DNA from: a virus
Virus record (IMG/VR): IMGVR_UViG_3300042309_000756
Coordinates: 1 to 23,966 of that record
Strand: one strand, 5' to 3'
Length of the DNA stretch: 23,966 nt
Below, piece by piece: positions 6,541 through 12,402 of the stretch (position 1 is its first letter; each line of letters begins with the position of its first letter). The translations under genes and the position numbers were made by a program. The notes below the pieces were generated by a model, which was not told the DNA's origin, searched no databases, and saw only the letters and a list, made by a program, of their open reading frames with translations.

Positions 6541-6848
6541 TGCAGGAATGGGATTGTACTGTTCGTATGCCTTCCAATTATCTTCAACATATGATTGTGG
6601 AGGCATATAATTACAATGATGCCAGAAGTATTGCAGAATCAAGCACTGGAGGTAAGTTAATCAATGCAACTCCAAAGTATGGTGCAGAAATATCTGATGA
6701 CAATGATTCTAATTCTTCATCATCATTAGATGGAGCAGGAATACTATTTTTTCTTGTCATTGCATTTTGTATTGCTGCCTGGAAGTATATTCTACTCATT
6801 GGTGGTCTAGCACTTCTTCTATGGATTCTATGGAAGAACTGGAACTAA
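6540..6848 (+). CDS. Membrane protein with two C-terminal helices (102 aa)
   Basis: ATG 6540 is chosen over in-frame GTG 6537 because it forms TGATG with the upstream stop. Residues 1-50 form a soluble domain (WDCTVRMPSNYLQHMIVEAY, then YNDARSIAESSTGGKLINATP) that looks like a small sensor or scaffold fold. A Ser/Asp linker follows (52-64), then two hydrophobic helices (about 67-81 and 83-98, ILLIGGLALLLWILW). It probably sits in the host inner or thylakoid membrane with the N-terminal domain outside the bilayer. Confidence 0.72.
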   Translation: MQEWDCTVRMPSNYLQHMIVEAYNYNDARSIAESSTGGKLINATPKYGAEISDDNDSNSSSSLDGAGILFFLVIAFCIAAWKYILLIGGLALLLWILWKNWN

Positions 6849-6870
6849 ATAACTAGAGGCAATTCTACTT

Positions 6871-7140
6871 ATGAAGTACAGAATTGATGCCAGATATGTC
6901 TGGTATAATAAAGGAACAATGATTGTTCTGATGTATTTCATAAATCAAATTCCATTTACATTTGATGAACTTCCAGCAGATTCAATTTCCGATTTAGAGT
7001 TAATTGCTCTTGCTGACAAAGAACGTCGATTTGATCCAGAGGATTTATATAAAACTTCCTTTTATCTTATTGATGAAGAATGTCATCCAATGTTATTTGA
7101 ATTAGATTTAGAAAACCCTGAATTATTACCACCATCTTAA
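6871..7140 (+). CDS. Hypothetical protein (89 aa)
   Basis: ATG 6871, with AGAGG about 14 nt upstream. Starts MKYRIDARYVWYNKGTMIVL. Residues 20-60 contain a short hydrophobic strand region and the segment DSISDLELIALADKERRFDPEDLY; the C-terminus is acidic. The stop lies one base from the tRNA-Thr gene, so tRNA and mRNA are probably cut from one transcript. Confidence 0.68.
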   Translation: MKYRIDARYVWYNKGTMIVLMYFINQIPFTFDELPADSISDLELIALADKERRFDPEDLYKTSFYLIDEECHPMLFELDLENPELLPPS

Positions 7141-7141
7141 T

Positions 7142-7215
7142 GCCTGTGTAGCTCAGTTGGATAGAGCAACGGTTTTGTAAACCGTAGGTCGTCGGTTCAA
7201 GTCCGACCGTGGGCT
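7142..7215 (+). tRNA. trnT(ugu): tRNA-Thr (anticodon UGU)
   Basis: Acceptor GCCTGTG pairs with CGTGGGC (with G-T pairs), D stem GCTC/GAGC, anticodon stem ACGGT/ACCGT around TTTGTAA (anticodon TGT), T stem GTCGG/CCGAC around TTCAAGT. Discriminator T; no CCA encoded. It reads ACA. The several wobble pairs in the acceptor are typical of phage tRNAs. Confidence 0.93.
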
Positions 7216-7230
7216 TATAATTTATACTAT

Positions 7231-7287
7231 GTGCCACTTGTAGCACTGTCCATAACATTCCCATTTGCACCTTGTAGGTGCTATAAT
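7231..7287 (+). promoter_or_regulatory. Promoter module D before helicase gene
   Basis: Begins with GTGCCACTTGTAGCACTG (7231-7248), identical to the blocks at 5456 and 9653. GCACC (7267-7271) and GGTGC (7277-7281) form a perfect 5-bp stem with a 5-nt loop that ends directly at TATAAT (7282-7287). The extended TGC is inside the stem. It drives the helicase gene, whose ATG is 19 nt after the -10. Confidence 0.65.
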
Positions 7288-7305
7288 ACTTGTATTGATT
7301 TGATT

Positions 7306-8544
7306 ATGATGCTGAACCTTCTTCCTTATCAACAACGTGCCCTCAAGGCAGTTCAAAATGCTATCAGGGGTTCTGTTTATATTCCTACTGGTGGTGGTAA
7401 GACTGTTGTGATGATGGAAGATGCACGTCAACGTGTTCTAAATGCACTAGAACCGATGACGTTTGTTGTTGTCGCACCTCGTATTCTGCTTGCAAATCAA
7501 CTCTGTTCGGAGTTCGAAGAATATCTCAAAGACCAGAATGTTTCTTATCTGCACGTTCACAGTGGAGAAACTCATCATCAATCCTCTACACGTCCATCAG
7601 TCATTGCAGAATACAATGACACTGCAATCGGAAGTGGTAAACATCAATTCATCTTCACCACATATAATTCGATAGGTCGTGTGAATGAAGCAGATATTAA
7701 CATTGATGTTGTGTATTTTGATGAGGCACATCACTGTGTGAAACCATCTAACTTTGTGGGTATTGCTCACACTTCAGCAGTTGCAGATAATGCTTATTTC
7801 TTCACTGCAACTCCAAAGTTTAATAACAGCAAGGAGTCGATGAACAATACTGATGTTTATGGTAATAACATCATCAGTATTCCTGCACAAGAACTGATTG
7901 AGGCAGGTAGTATCATTCCTCCCAAAGTTGTGCCTTATGAAGCACAAACTATTCGTACCAAAGAAAATGCACCTTTTGTCGATGCTGAAAACATCATCGG
8001 TATTCTTTCGGAAATTGAAGAAGAAACCACTGCTAAAGTTCTTGTTGCTGCTCCTAGTACTAAAGTAATCTGGGCAATGTTTACTGAGAGTGATTTGCTG
8101 CAACAACTCAATGATATGGGTTATACAATTATGCACATCACTTCAAAGCACGGTGCTTATATTGACAAACAGAAAGTGTCCCGTGAAGTATTCTTCCAGA
8201 AGATGAATGAGTTTGGTGCTGACCCAGATAAGAAGTTCATTGTATTTCACTACAGTATCTTGTCTGAAGGTATGAATGTTCACGGTCTGACCCATTGCAT
8301 TATGCTTCGCAATCTTCCTCTGATTGAAATGGCACAGACTGTTGGACGTGTTATCCGTATGCACCGTGATGATCGACAAGCAATCGCAGATGGTAAGATG
8401 AAGGCAGGAGAGTTTGCTTTCTATAAGAAACCTTTTGGCACTATCACTATTCCTGTCAACAACAACTATGGTGATAAGATTGCTCGTCAACTTCAAACTG
8501 TCGTTGATACTATCTTTGTGAAGGGCGAAGTTCTTGTTGCATAA
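7306..8544 (+). CDS. Superfamily 2 DEAH-box helicase (412 aa)
   Basis: A DNA or RNA helicase/translocase with all core SF2 motifs: a Q-like start LLPYQQRAL (5-13), Walker A PTGGGKT (27-33), motif Ia VVAPRILLANQ (55-65), DEAH (139-142), motif III TATP (167-170), a motif V-like SEGMNVHG, and motif VI QTVGRVIR (344-351). This is the ResIII/UvsW-like layout, so a role in remodelling replication or recombination DNA is likely; UvsW itself is usually longer. The frame is open to GTG 7231, but that lies in the promoter module; ATG 7306 fits the -10 position, with ATG 7309 as alternative. Its arginine codons are almost all CGN. It is the only gene in its cassette. Confidence 0.92.
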   Translation: MMLNLLPYQQRALKAVQNAIRGSVYIPTGGGKTVVMMEDARQRVLNALEPMTFVVVAPRILLANQLCSEFEEYLKDQNVSYLHVHSGETHHQSSTRPSVIAEYNDTAIGSGKHQFIFTTYNSIGRVNEADINIDVVYFDEAHHCVKPSNFVGIAHTSAVADNAYFFTATPKFNNSKESMNNTDVYGNNIISIPAQELIEAGSIIPPKVVPYEAQTIRTKENAPFVDAENIIGILSEIEEETTAKVLVAAPSTKVIWAMFTESDLLQQLNDMGYTIMHITSKHGAYIDKQKVSREVFFQKMNEFGADPDKKFIVFHYSILSEGMNVHGLTHCIMLRNLPLIEMAQTVGRVIRMHRDDRQAIADGKMKAGEFAFYKKPFGTITIPVNNNYGDKIARQLQTVVDTIFVKGEVLVA

Positions 8545-8553
8545 ATCTCTATG

Positions 8554-8610
8554 CGCCAGTTGGACTGGTGGCACAGTAAAGTCCCTTTCTGCTCCCTGAT
8601 GCCCTATAAT
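8554..8610 (+). promoter_or_regulatory. Hairpin and TATAAT promoter module E
   Basis: CGCCAG (8554-8559) pairs with CTGGTG (8565-8570) after the helicase stop. Then GTAAAGTCCC, 10 variable bases, CTGATGCCC and TATAAT (8605-8610), the same layout as module C. The first ATG of the next frame (8609) overlaps the -10 itself. Confidence 0.6.
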
Positions 8611-8632
8611 GATGGAATCAAACAAAAGTCAG

Positions 8633-9130
8633 ATGACTCCAGAGCAAAAGTTTCAGCAACTCTTTGAAGAAATGTATCAACTTTGTGAGGAGCAAGGTTG
8701 GGGAGATCCTTTCAGTTATGCTCGTTCCCGTGAGATTCATCTTGCTAGTATTCTTGGTCACAAAGTAGCAGATACTTACTCTGGTGCTGATGCTATAGAT
8801 GATGATGGTGAATGTGAATATAAATCTACGATTGCCGAATCTATCAATGGAACGTATAATGGAATTAGTGTTCAAGATAGTTGGGAAGAGCAAGAACGTT
8901 ATTTGATTGAAGATAAACTTGGCAAGTATTCTAATCATTATATTGCCCGTTATGAAGGTGGAAAAGTCGCAGAGGTTTGGAAACTTTCTTCTGATGATAT
9001 TTTGATGATTCTTCTCCCCAAACTGAAAAAGGATTGGGGACGTAAAATTAACGGCAAACATAAAGATCCCCGACTCTCTGGTTCTCTGACAAAGAAAGAA
9101 ATCTATCAATACGGAACTAAAATTGTATGA
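8633..9130 (+). CDS. PD-(D/E)XK nuclease-like protein, possible restriction endonuclease (165 aa)
   Basis: The core reads as a type II restriction-like nuclease: a helix with E34 (ARSREIHLASILGH), then SGADAIDDDGECEYKST with D53 and E62-Y-K64 as the metal-binding D...ExK, then a region with VQDSWEEQERYLIEDKLGKY and a basic C-terminal part (PKLKKDWGRKINGKHKDPRL) suited to DNA contact. The open frame begins at ATG 8609/8612, but these are inside or at the edge of the -10, so ATG 8633 is chosen; the longer form would add eight residues. It overlaps the methyltransferase gene as ATGA, like a restriction-modification pair. The nuclease fold is inferred from motif pattern; it could instead be a nuclease for host DNA degradation. 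Confidence 0.6.
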   Translation: MTPEQKFQQLFEEMYQLCEEQGWGDPFSYARSREIHLASILGHKVADTYSGADAIDDDGECEYKSTIAESINGTYNGISVQDSWEEQERYLIEDKLGKYSNHYIARYEGGKVAEVWKLSSDDILMILLPKLKKDWGRKINGKHKDPRLSGSLTKKEIYQYGTKIV

Positions 9131-9651
9131 CTTTAGATAGTGGAAAACTAATGTATTCCGCAGGAAATAATGATGAATGTTATACTCCTGCTTATGGTGT
9201 TAAACCCATTCTCAAGTACATTACTAAAGATGCAAAAGTTTGGTGCCCATTTGATACTAAAGAGAGTGAGTTTGTAAAGCAAATTGGATCACAAAATCTT
9301 GTGATCTCAACTCACATTTCAACAGGACAAGATTTTTTAACTTACAATCCTGACTTTGATTGGGATGTAATTGTATCCAATCCACCATTCACAAACAAAC
9401 GTAAGTTCTTCGAGAGAGCATTGTCATTTGGCAAACCATTTGCACTCATTATGACTAACACTTGGTTGAATGATAGTGCTCCAAAACAGTTGTTTAAGGA
9501 TAAGGATCTTCAACTTCTTATGTTTGATAAAAGAATGAAGTTTAATAGTCCTGATGGGAGAGCAAACGATAAGATCACTTTTAGTAGCAGTTATTATTGT
9601 TGGAACTTTCTTCCTAAACAAATCATTATGGAAGAACTTAAAGTGAAGTGA
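9127..9651 (+). CDS. Adenine-specific DNA methyltransferase-like protein (174 aa)
   Basis: Belongs to a small phage group of N6-adenine methyltransferases. NDECYTPAYGVKPILKYI (15-32) is the usual start, VWCPFDTKESEF (38-49) takes the place of the SAM-binding motif I, GQDF (67-70) follows, and SNPPF (84-88) is the catalytic motif IV. The segment FALIMTNTWLNDSAPKQLF also matches what I recall of phage members of about this length, so the gene looks complete. There is no obvious target-recognition domain, so its specificity is unknown. It overlaps the nuclease-like gene (ATGA) and may protect phage DNA from it or from host enzymes. A strong terminator follows. Confidence 0.82.
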   Translation: MTLDSGKLMYSAGNNDECYTPAYGVKPILKYITKDAKVWCPFDTKESEFVKQIGSQNLVISTHISTGQDFLTYNPDFDWDVIVSNPPFTNKRKFFERALSFGKPFALIMTNTWLNDSAPKQLFKDKDLQLLMFDKRMKFNSPDGRANDKITFSSSYYCWNFLPKQIIMEELKVK

Positions 9652-9652
9652 G

Positions 9653-9674
9653 GTGCCACTTGTAGCACTGGCAC
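9653..9674 (+). terminator. GTGCCA/TGGCAC hairpin (module F)
   Basis: GTGCCA (9653-9658) pairs with TGGCAC (9669-9674). The block is the same as at 5456-5477. It directly precedes the canonical terminator. Confidence 0.5.
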
Positions 9675-9678
9675 TATA

Positions 9679-9703
9679 CCCCTTGCAGTGCAGGGGGTTT
9701 TTT
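9679..9703 (+). terminator. Rho-independent terminator
   Basis: CCCCTTGC (9679-9686) pairs with GCAGGGGG (9690-9697) around a 3-nt loop (8 bp, one G-T), followed by six T (9698-9703). The only textbook intrinsic terminator in the window; it ends the nuclease-methyltransferase unit. Confidence 0.85.
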
Positions 9704-9711
9704 GGTATCAT
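9683..9711 (+). promoter_or_regulatory. Weak promoter overlapping terminator
   Basis: TTGCAG (9683-9688), 17 nt, TATCAT (9706-9711). The -35 half lies inside the terminator stem. Poor consensus, but no other promoter is visible before the gene at 9735. Confidence 0.35.
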
Positions 9712-9734
9712 ACTTGTATGGATGAGGAACTCCA

Positions 9735-9899
9735 ATGACTTACACCCCAATTCAATCGAGTATTCCTTACTTGAAAGTTCCGGAAAACCGATTAAATCTT
9801 GCTGCTAATTGGTACAACAGACAGGAAGATCATCCATTGAACTTCCCCTGCTATTCTTATTGGATTCAACAATGTGAAAATGATGGCACTGACTATTGA
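9735..9899 (+). CDS. Small hypothetical protein (54 aa)
   Basis: ATG 9735 is preceded by GAGGA (9724-9728). MTYTPIQSSIPYLKVPENRL continues with NLAANWYNRQEDHPLNFPCY and an aromatic C-terminus (YSYWIQQCENDGTDY). First gene after the terminator-promoter junction. A six-codon ORF (9718-9738) ends over its start. No family recognised. Confidence 0.65.
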   Translation: MTYTPIQSSIPYLKVPENRLNLAANWYNRQEDHPLNFPCYSYWIQQCENDGTDY

Positions 9900-10080
9900 A
9901 ACTATGATTGATACTGTTTTGATGACTGAAGAATTGCTGAATGAAAAGCAATTAACTGCTCTTCGAGATATGCTTTATCACTACAAAGAGTTTCAAATGG
10001 AACTCTACAATTATCCTGAAGAGAATACACTCTTCACTCAATCACAACGAGAAATCTTCGACATTTTCGACATCGAATGA
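9880..10080 (+). CDS. Small helical protein (66 aa)
   Basis: Starts at ATG 9880 with a 20-nt overlap, or at ATG 9904 (MIDTVLMTEELLNEKQLTAL) four bases after the upstream stop; the sequence does not decide between them. The protein is likely all-helical (TEELLNEKQLTALRDMLYHY) with an acidic, aromatic end (REIFDIFDIE). ATGA overlap with the next gene. Function unknown. Confidence 0.62.
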   Translation: MMALTIETMIDTVLMTEELLNEKQLTALRDMLYHYKEFQMELYNYPEENTLFTQSQREIFDIFDIE

Positions 10081-10286
10081 CTTCAATTTCATTTACTTCT
10101 GGTGAATTGCTTGATATTATCAAGGCACTTGATTACTATGAGAATGATGCTTATTATAATCAAAAGGATGCACAACTTGCTGCTTATTATATGAGGATGG
10201 AAAATCAATTCCAATTAGTATTAGATAAACTCAAACATTTTACTCCTGAAAATCGTGTTGCTCATCTTGTTCTTGCTGCAAATTAA
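10077..10286 (+). CDS. Small helical protein, possibly shortened (69 aa)
   Basis: Starts MTSISFTSGELLDIIKALDY at an ATGA overlap; the rest is helical (AAYYMRMENQFQLVLDKLKH). After the TAA at 10284 the same frame stays open for 73 further codons and begins with a protein-like stretch (DKIANLNDSGYTFKELSNLM) before running into the gene at 10359. So this gene may once have been longer, or a TAA has arisen in it. The start (FTSGELLDIIKALDYYEND) resembles that of 13704 (FTPEELSVLQDILSFFDGN), and both may share one helical fold. Confidence 0.65.
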   Translation: MTSISFTSGELLDIIKALDYYENDAYYNQKDAQLAAYYMRMENQFQLVLDKLKHFTPENRVAHLVLAAN

Positions 10287-10358
10287 GATAAGATTGCCAA
10301 TCTGAATGATTCAGGTTATACTTTCAAAGAACTTTCTAATTTGATGGAACAACAAACT

Positions 10359-10508
10359 ATGACTCAGTATAAATCTGTGAATCTCACAATTTATTTCAAT
10401 GCTGATTTGGATGATGGTGAGGTGCAAGATTTTATTGACCGTATGACTGAGAAGTATAATCATCCAGATGATATTATCAGCAGTTATGAATACTGGTATG
10501 ATGAGTGA
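10359..10508 (+). CDS. Small acidic protein (49 aa)
   Basis: ATG 10359 (MTQYKSVNLTIYFNADLDDG) or in-frame ATG 10344. A beta strand, a helix (EVQDFIDRMTEKYNH) and an acidic aromatic end (SSYEYWYDE). Same size and layout as the protein at 4972. Last gene of the cassette; module G follows. Confidence 0.62.
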   Translation: MTQYKSVNLTIYFNADLDDGEVQDFIDRMTEKYNHPDDIISSYEYWYDE

Positions 10509-10523
10509 GTCTAGTATGAGACT

Positions 10524-10585
10524 GTGCCACCTGTAGAAGTGTCACACTAAATGAGCACAGATCCCAAAGTGTGGTATTGTATAAG
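10524..10585 (+). promoter_or_regulatory. Hairpin and promoter module G
   Basis: GTGCCAC (10524-10530), 8-nt loop, GTGTCAC (10539-10545) with one mismatch, then ACTAAATGAGCACAGATCCC, nearly the same as in module I. The -10 may be TATTGT (10575-10580) or TATAAG (10580-10585). Confidence 0.5.
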
Positions 10586-10603
10586 GGTGGTTGAGAGACC
10601 ACC
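10586..10603 (+). promoter_or_regulatory. 5' leader hairpin
   Basis: GGTGGT (10586-10591) pairs perfectly with ACCACC (10598-10603) around a 6-nt loop, just after the -10 of module G. It would be at or near the 5' end of the mRNA and might stabilise it. Confidence 0.45.
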
Positions 10604-10624
10604 TGTTCTTTATTCTCTACAACA

Positions 10625-10966
10625 ATGGAACTGACTAATTCTTTTCCTCCTGTCGATGCTTTTGTTGAGTTTAGCAACAAGAAACTCAAAGAGTTTAATT
10701 ATGTGAAGTTTGGTGAGAATGTGATTAAGTTTTCTGCTACTTCATATGCTGTTCTTGTTGGTGTAGTTTCATATGTTTGGACTGCATTTCAACTGTGGTG
10801 GGATGATAATGGTGAAACAGTGCAAGTGAATACTATTCGATTTGTTGTAAATGTAATTGACTTCATTGCTGCTGTTGTAATTACTATTCCCAAACTTTAT
10901 CGTTGGACACAACTGAATATCAACCGTCTGGTTGATTCTATGTTTTTTCAGGTTGCCCTTGCCTGA
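10625..10966 (+). CDS. Predicted membrane protein with two hydrophobic helices (113 aa)
   Basis: Only gene between modules G and H. An amphipathic N-terminal part (1-36) is followed by hydrophobic segments at about 38-58 (SYAVLVGVVSYVWTAFQLWW) and 73-88 (FVVNVIDFIAAVVITIP), separated by the acidic turn DDNGETVQVN. The helical-hairpin arrangement suggests insertion into a host membrane. It has its own promoter, so it may be made early and in quantity. No family recognised. Confidence 0.72.
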   Translation: MELTNSFPPVDAFVEFSNKKLKEFNYVKFGENVIKFSATSYAVLVGVVSYVWTAFQLWWDDNGETVQVNTIRFVVNVIDFIAAVVITIPKLYRWTQLNINRLVDSMFFQVALA

Positions 10967-10972
10967 TGCGAT

Positions 10973-11031
10973 GTGCCACCAATCCTAGTGGCACACTACA
11001 CCCCCCAAACCACCTCTGGTGGTGCTATAAT
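10973..11031 (+). promoter_or_regulatory. Two hairpins and TATAAT promoter, module H
   Basis: GTGCCAC (10973-10979), 8-nt loop, GTGGCAC (10988-10994): a perfect 7-bp stem. Then ACCACC (11009-11014), TCT, GGTGGT (11018-11023): a perfect 6-bp stem, GC, and TATAAT (11026-11031) with extended TGC. It is the most complete member of the module family and drives the ArdA-like gene. Confidence 0.68.
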
Positions 11032-11054
11032 TACGAAGTAATCAAGGTTAAGCA

Positions 11055-11462
11055 ATGACTGCCACTCAAGTTCAACTCAAAGAATCAACTCAAGATTTTA
11101 TCAATGAACTGACTGAAAATAACTATGCTGTTGATGACATCTACGAGTTCATCGAACAGTATGGTGAAGATAATTTCGTACAATTCTATGAGGAATATGT
11201 ACAGTGCGGTGAAGATTATTGTTATGAAGCAGTAGATGCTTTCATTGATACTTTCGACATTGATTGTATTCAATACTTCACTGATGCCTATTATGGTCAG
11301 TATGACAGTGAGGAACAGTTTGCAGAGCAATTTGTTGATGATTGCTATTCCAATCAACTGCAAGATCTTCCTATTGTGATTGATTGGTCTAAAACCTGGG
11401 AGTGCAATCTCCGATATGATTTTGATTTCACTGATGGTTTTGTATTTCACAAGAACTTCTGA
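11055..11462 (+). CDS. ardA: ArdA-like antirestriction protein (135 aa)
   Basis: ArdA proteins mimic DNA with a surface of acidic residues and block type I restriction enzymes. This product is very acidic throughout (VDDIYEFIEQYGEDNFVQFY and onward). The C-terminal part follows the ArdA pattern: YYGQYDSEEQFAEQFVDD (79-96), LPIVIDWSKTWECNL (105-119), then YDFDFTDGFVF (121-131). It is shorter than the usual length of about 165 residues, missing part of the N-terminal domain. First gene of a five-gene cassette under module H, so probably early, as expected for a defence against host restriction. Confidence 0.75.
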   Translation: MTATQVQLKESTQDFINELTENNYAVDDIYEFIEQYGEDNFVQFYEEYVQCGEDYCYEAVDAFIDTFDIDCIQYFTDAYYGQYDSEEQFAEQFVDDCYSNQLQDLPIVIDWSKTWECNLRYDFDFTDGFVFHKNF

Positions 11463-11611
11463 TGCGACTTTATCTTAACGACAACCAAATTAAATTGATT
11501 CTCTATTGCTTGGAACAACAAGCATATGAGTTCAATGAAAAGGAAAAGGAGGATTATACTGGAATCCTCCACTCTGTTGAAATTGCTCACGCATACGATT
11601 ACGATTCCTGA
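11462..11611 (+). CDS. Small helical protein (49 aa)
   Basis: ATG shares the last base of the ardA stop (TGATG). MRLYLNDNQIKLILYCLEQQ continues with a charged helix (EFNEKEKEDYTGILHSVEIA). The start LNDNQIKLILYCLEQ followed by a helix resembles other tiny phage proteins with a helical hairpin. Co-translated with ArdA, so it could assist it, but nothing shows this directly. Confidence 0.66.
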   Translation: MRLYLNDNQIKLILYCLEQQAYEFNEKEKEDYTGILHSVEIAHAYDYDS

Positions 11612-11862
11612 TGAAACTTCAATCTAAAGATGGCAACATGGTGGTAGATTTCTATCCCATCAAAACACCATTTGGTAATGTATCTGATGAGTGGTTTATT
11701 AAAATCCTCACTTTTATGGGTAAAACTCAATCCAAGAAGTTTCTCAATCGAGTTGAGATGAATCTTGAGATTGAAGAATACCTCAACAACATTCCTATCC
11801 CTTATGAGGTTGTAGATTTCAATACTATTCCTCAACTTGCTAATCCATTTGCTACTGTCTGA
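11611..11862 (+). CDS. Hypothetical protein (83 aa)
   Basis: TGATG junction with the upstream gene. Starts MKLQSKDGNMVVDFYPIKTP. A mixed alpha/beta pattern (DEWFIKILTFMGKTQSKKFL, then MNLEIEEYLNNIPIPYEVVD) without catalytic motifs. Third gene of the ArdA cassette. Unrecognised. Confidence 0.68.
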   Translation: MKLQSKDGNMVVDFYPIKTPFGNVSDEWFIKILTFMGKTQSKKFLNRVEMNLEIEEYLNNIPIPYEVVDFNTIPQLANPFATV

Positions 11863-11864
11863 CA

Positions 11865-12071
11865 ATGCTACTTCAACTCACTGATATTGAATTTGATTTT
11901 GTTGATTCATCTGGAGAACTTCCTTATGATGAACAGGTTGCTGTTTCTAAATCTGTGATTGGAGAAGTATTTGAGGTTGATGATGAGAATGAACTAGCAG
12001 ATGTAATATCTGATGAAACTGGGTGGTGTATTAAATCACTCGATTATGTTGTAATTGCTGAATCTAACTGA
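11865..12071 (+). CDS. Small acidic protein (68 aa)
   Basis: Two bases after the upstream stop. MLLQLTDIEFDFVDSSGELP is followed by EQVAVSKSVIGEVFEVDDEN and ETGWCIKSLDYVVIAESN. The sequence has many acidic residues and reads as strand-helix-strand. No family recognised. Part of the ArdA cassette. Confidence 0.66.
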   Translation: MLLQLTDIEFDFVDSSGELPYDEQVAVSKSVIGEVFEVDDENELADVISDETGWCIKSLDYVVIAESN

Positions 12072-12073
12072 CA

Positions 12074-12256
12074 ATGGAAACTCAAACTCGCAACGAATTG
12101 GTTGAAGCATATGTGGATCGTGTGCTTGATAATATGTCAACCAAAGATTTGATTCGAATTGTAGGAGATCAACTAGAAGAAAATCTTTCTGCATATACTG
12201 ATGCGGAACTCATTGCGGAAATTGATGAGTATTATCCTGATCTGTTGGAAACATGA
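12074..12256 (+). CDS. Small acidic helical protein (60 aa)
   Basis: Two bases after the previous stop. METQTRNELVEAYVDRVLDN continues with MSTKDLIRIVGDQLEENLSA and ends in an acidic stretch (IAEIDEYYPDLLET). The pattern of three helices with LVEAYVDRVLDNMSTKDLIRI is familiar from small phage proteins of unknown role. Last gene of the ArdA cassette. Confidence 0.68.
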   Translation: METQTRNELVEAYVDRVLDNMSTKDLIRIVGDQLEENLSAYTDAELIAEIDEYYPDLLET

Positions 12257-12290
12257 TCTAACACGATCTCATCGAGACCAATGATGCGAT

Positions 12291-12375
12291 GTGCCACTTG
12301 TTTTTGTGGCACACTAAATGAGCACAGACCCCAAAAGGTGCTATATTAAGAGGGTGGAAGGGGTCAGACCCACCC
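12291..12375 (+). promoter_or_regulatory. Hairpin, promoter and leader hairpin, module I
   Basis: GTGCCAC (12291-12297), 8-nt loop, GTGGCAC (12306-12312), then ACTAAATGAGCACAGACCCC as in module G, AGGTGC and TATATT (12342-12347). GGGTGG (12352-12357) can pair with CCACCC (12370-12375) at the 5' end of the expected mRNA. Confidence 0.6.
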
Positions 12376-12402
12376 ACAAATGTTCAACTTACTCAATTTA
12401 CG

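Noticed and set aside
7067-7270. Reverse-strand open frame with GLEPTTYGLQNRC
   Set aside because: This is the well-known false protein read from the antisense strand of a tRNA gene; it covers tRNA-Thr.
7231-7305. Upstream GTG start adding 25 residues to the helicase
   Set aside because: It begins in the hairpin and crosses the -10 box of module D; the helicase sequence proper begins at MMLNLLPYQQ.
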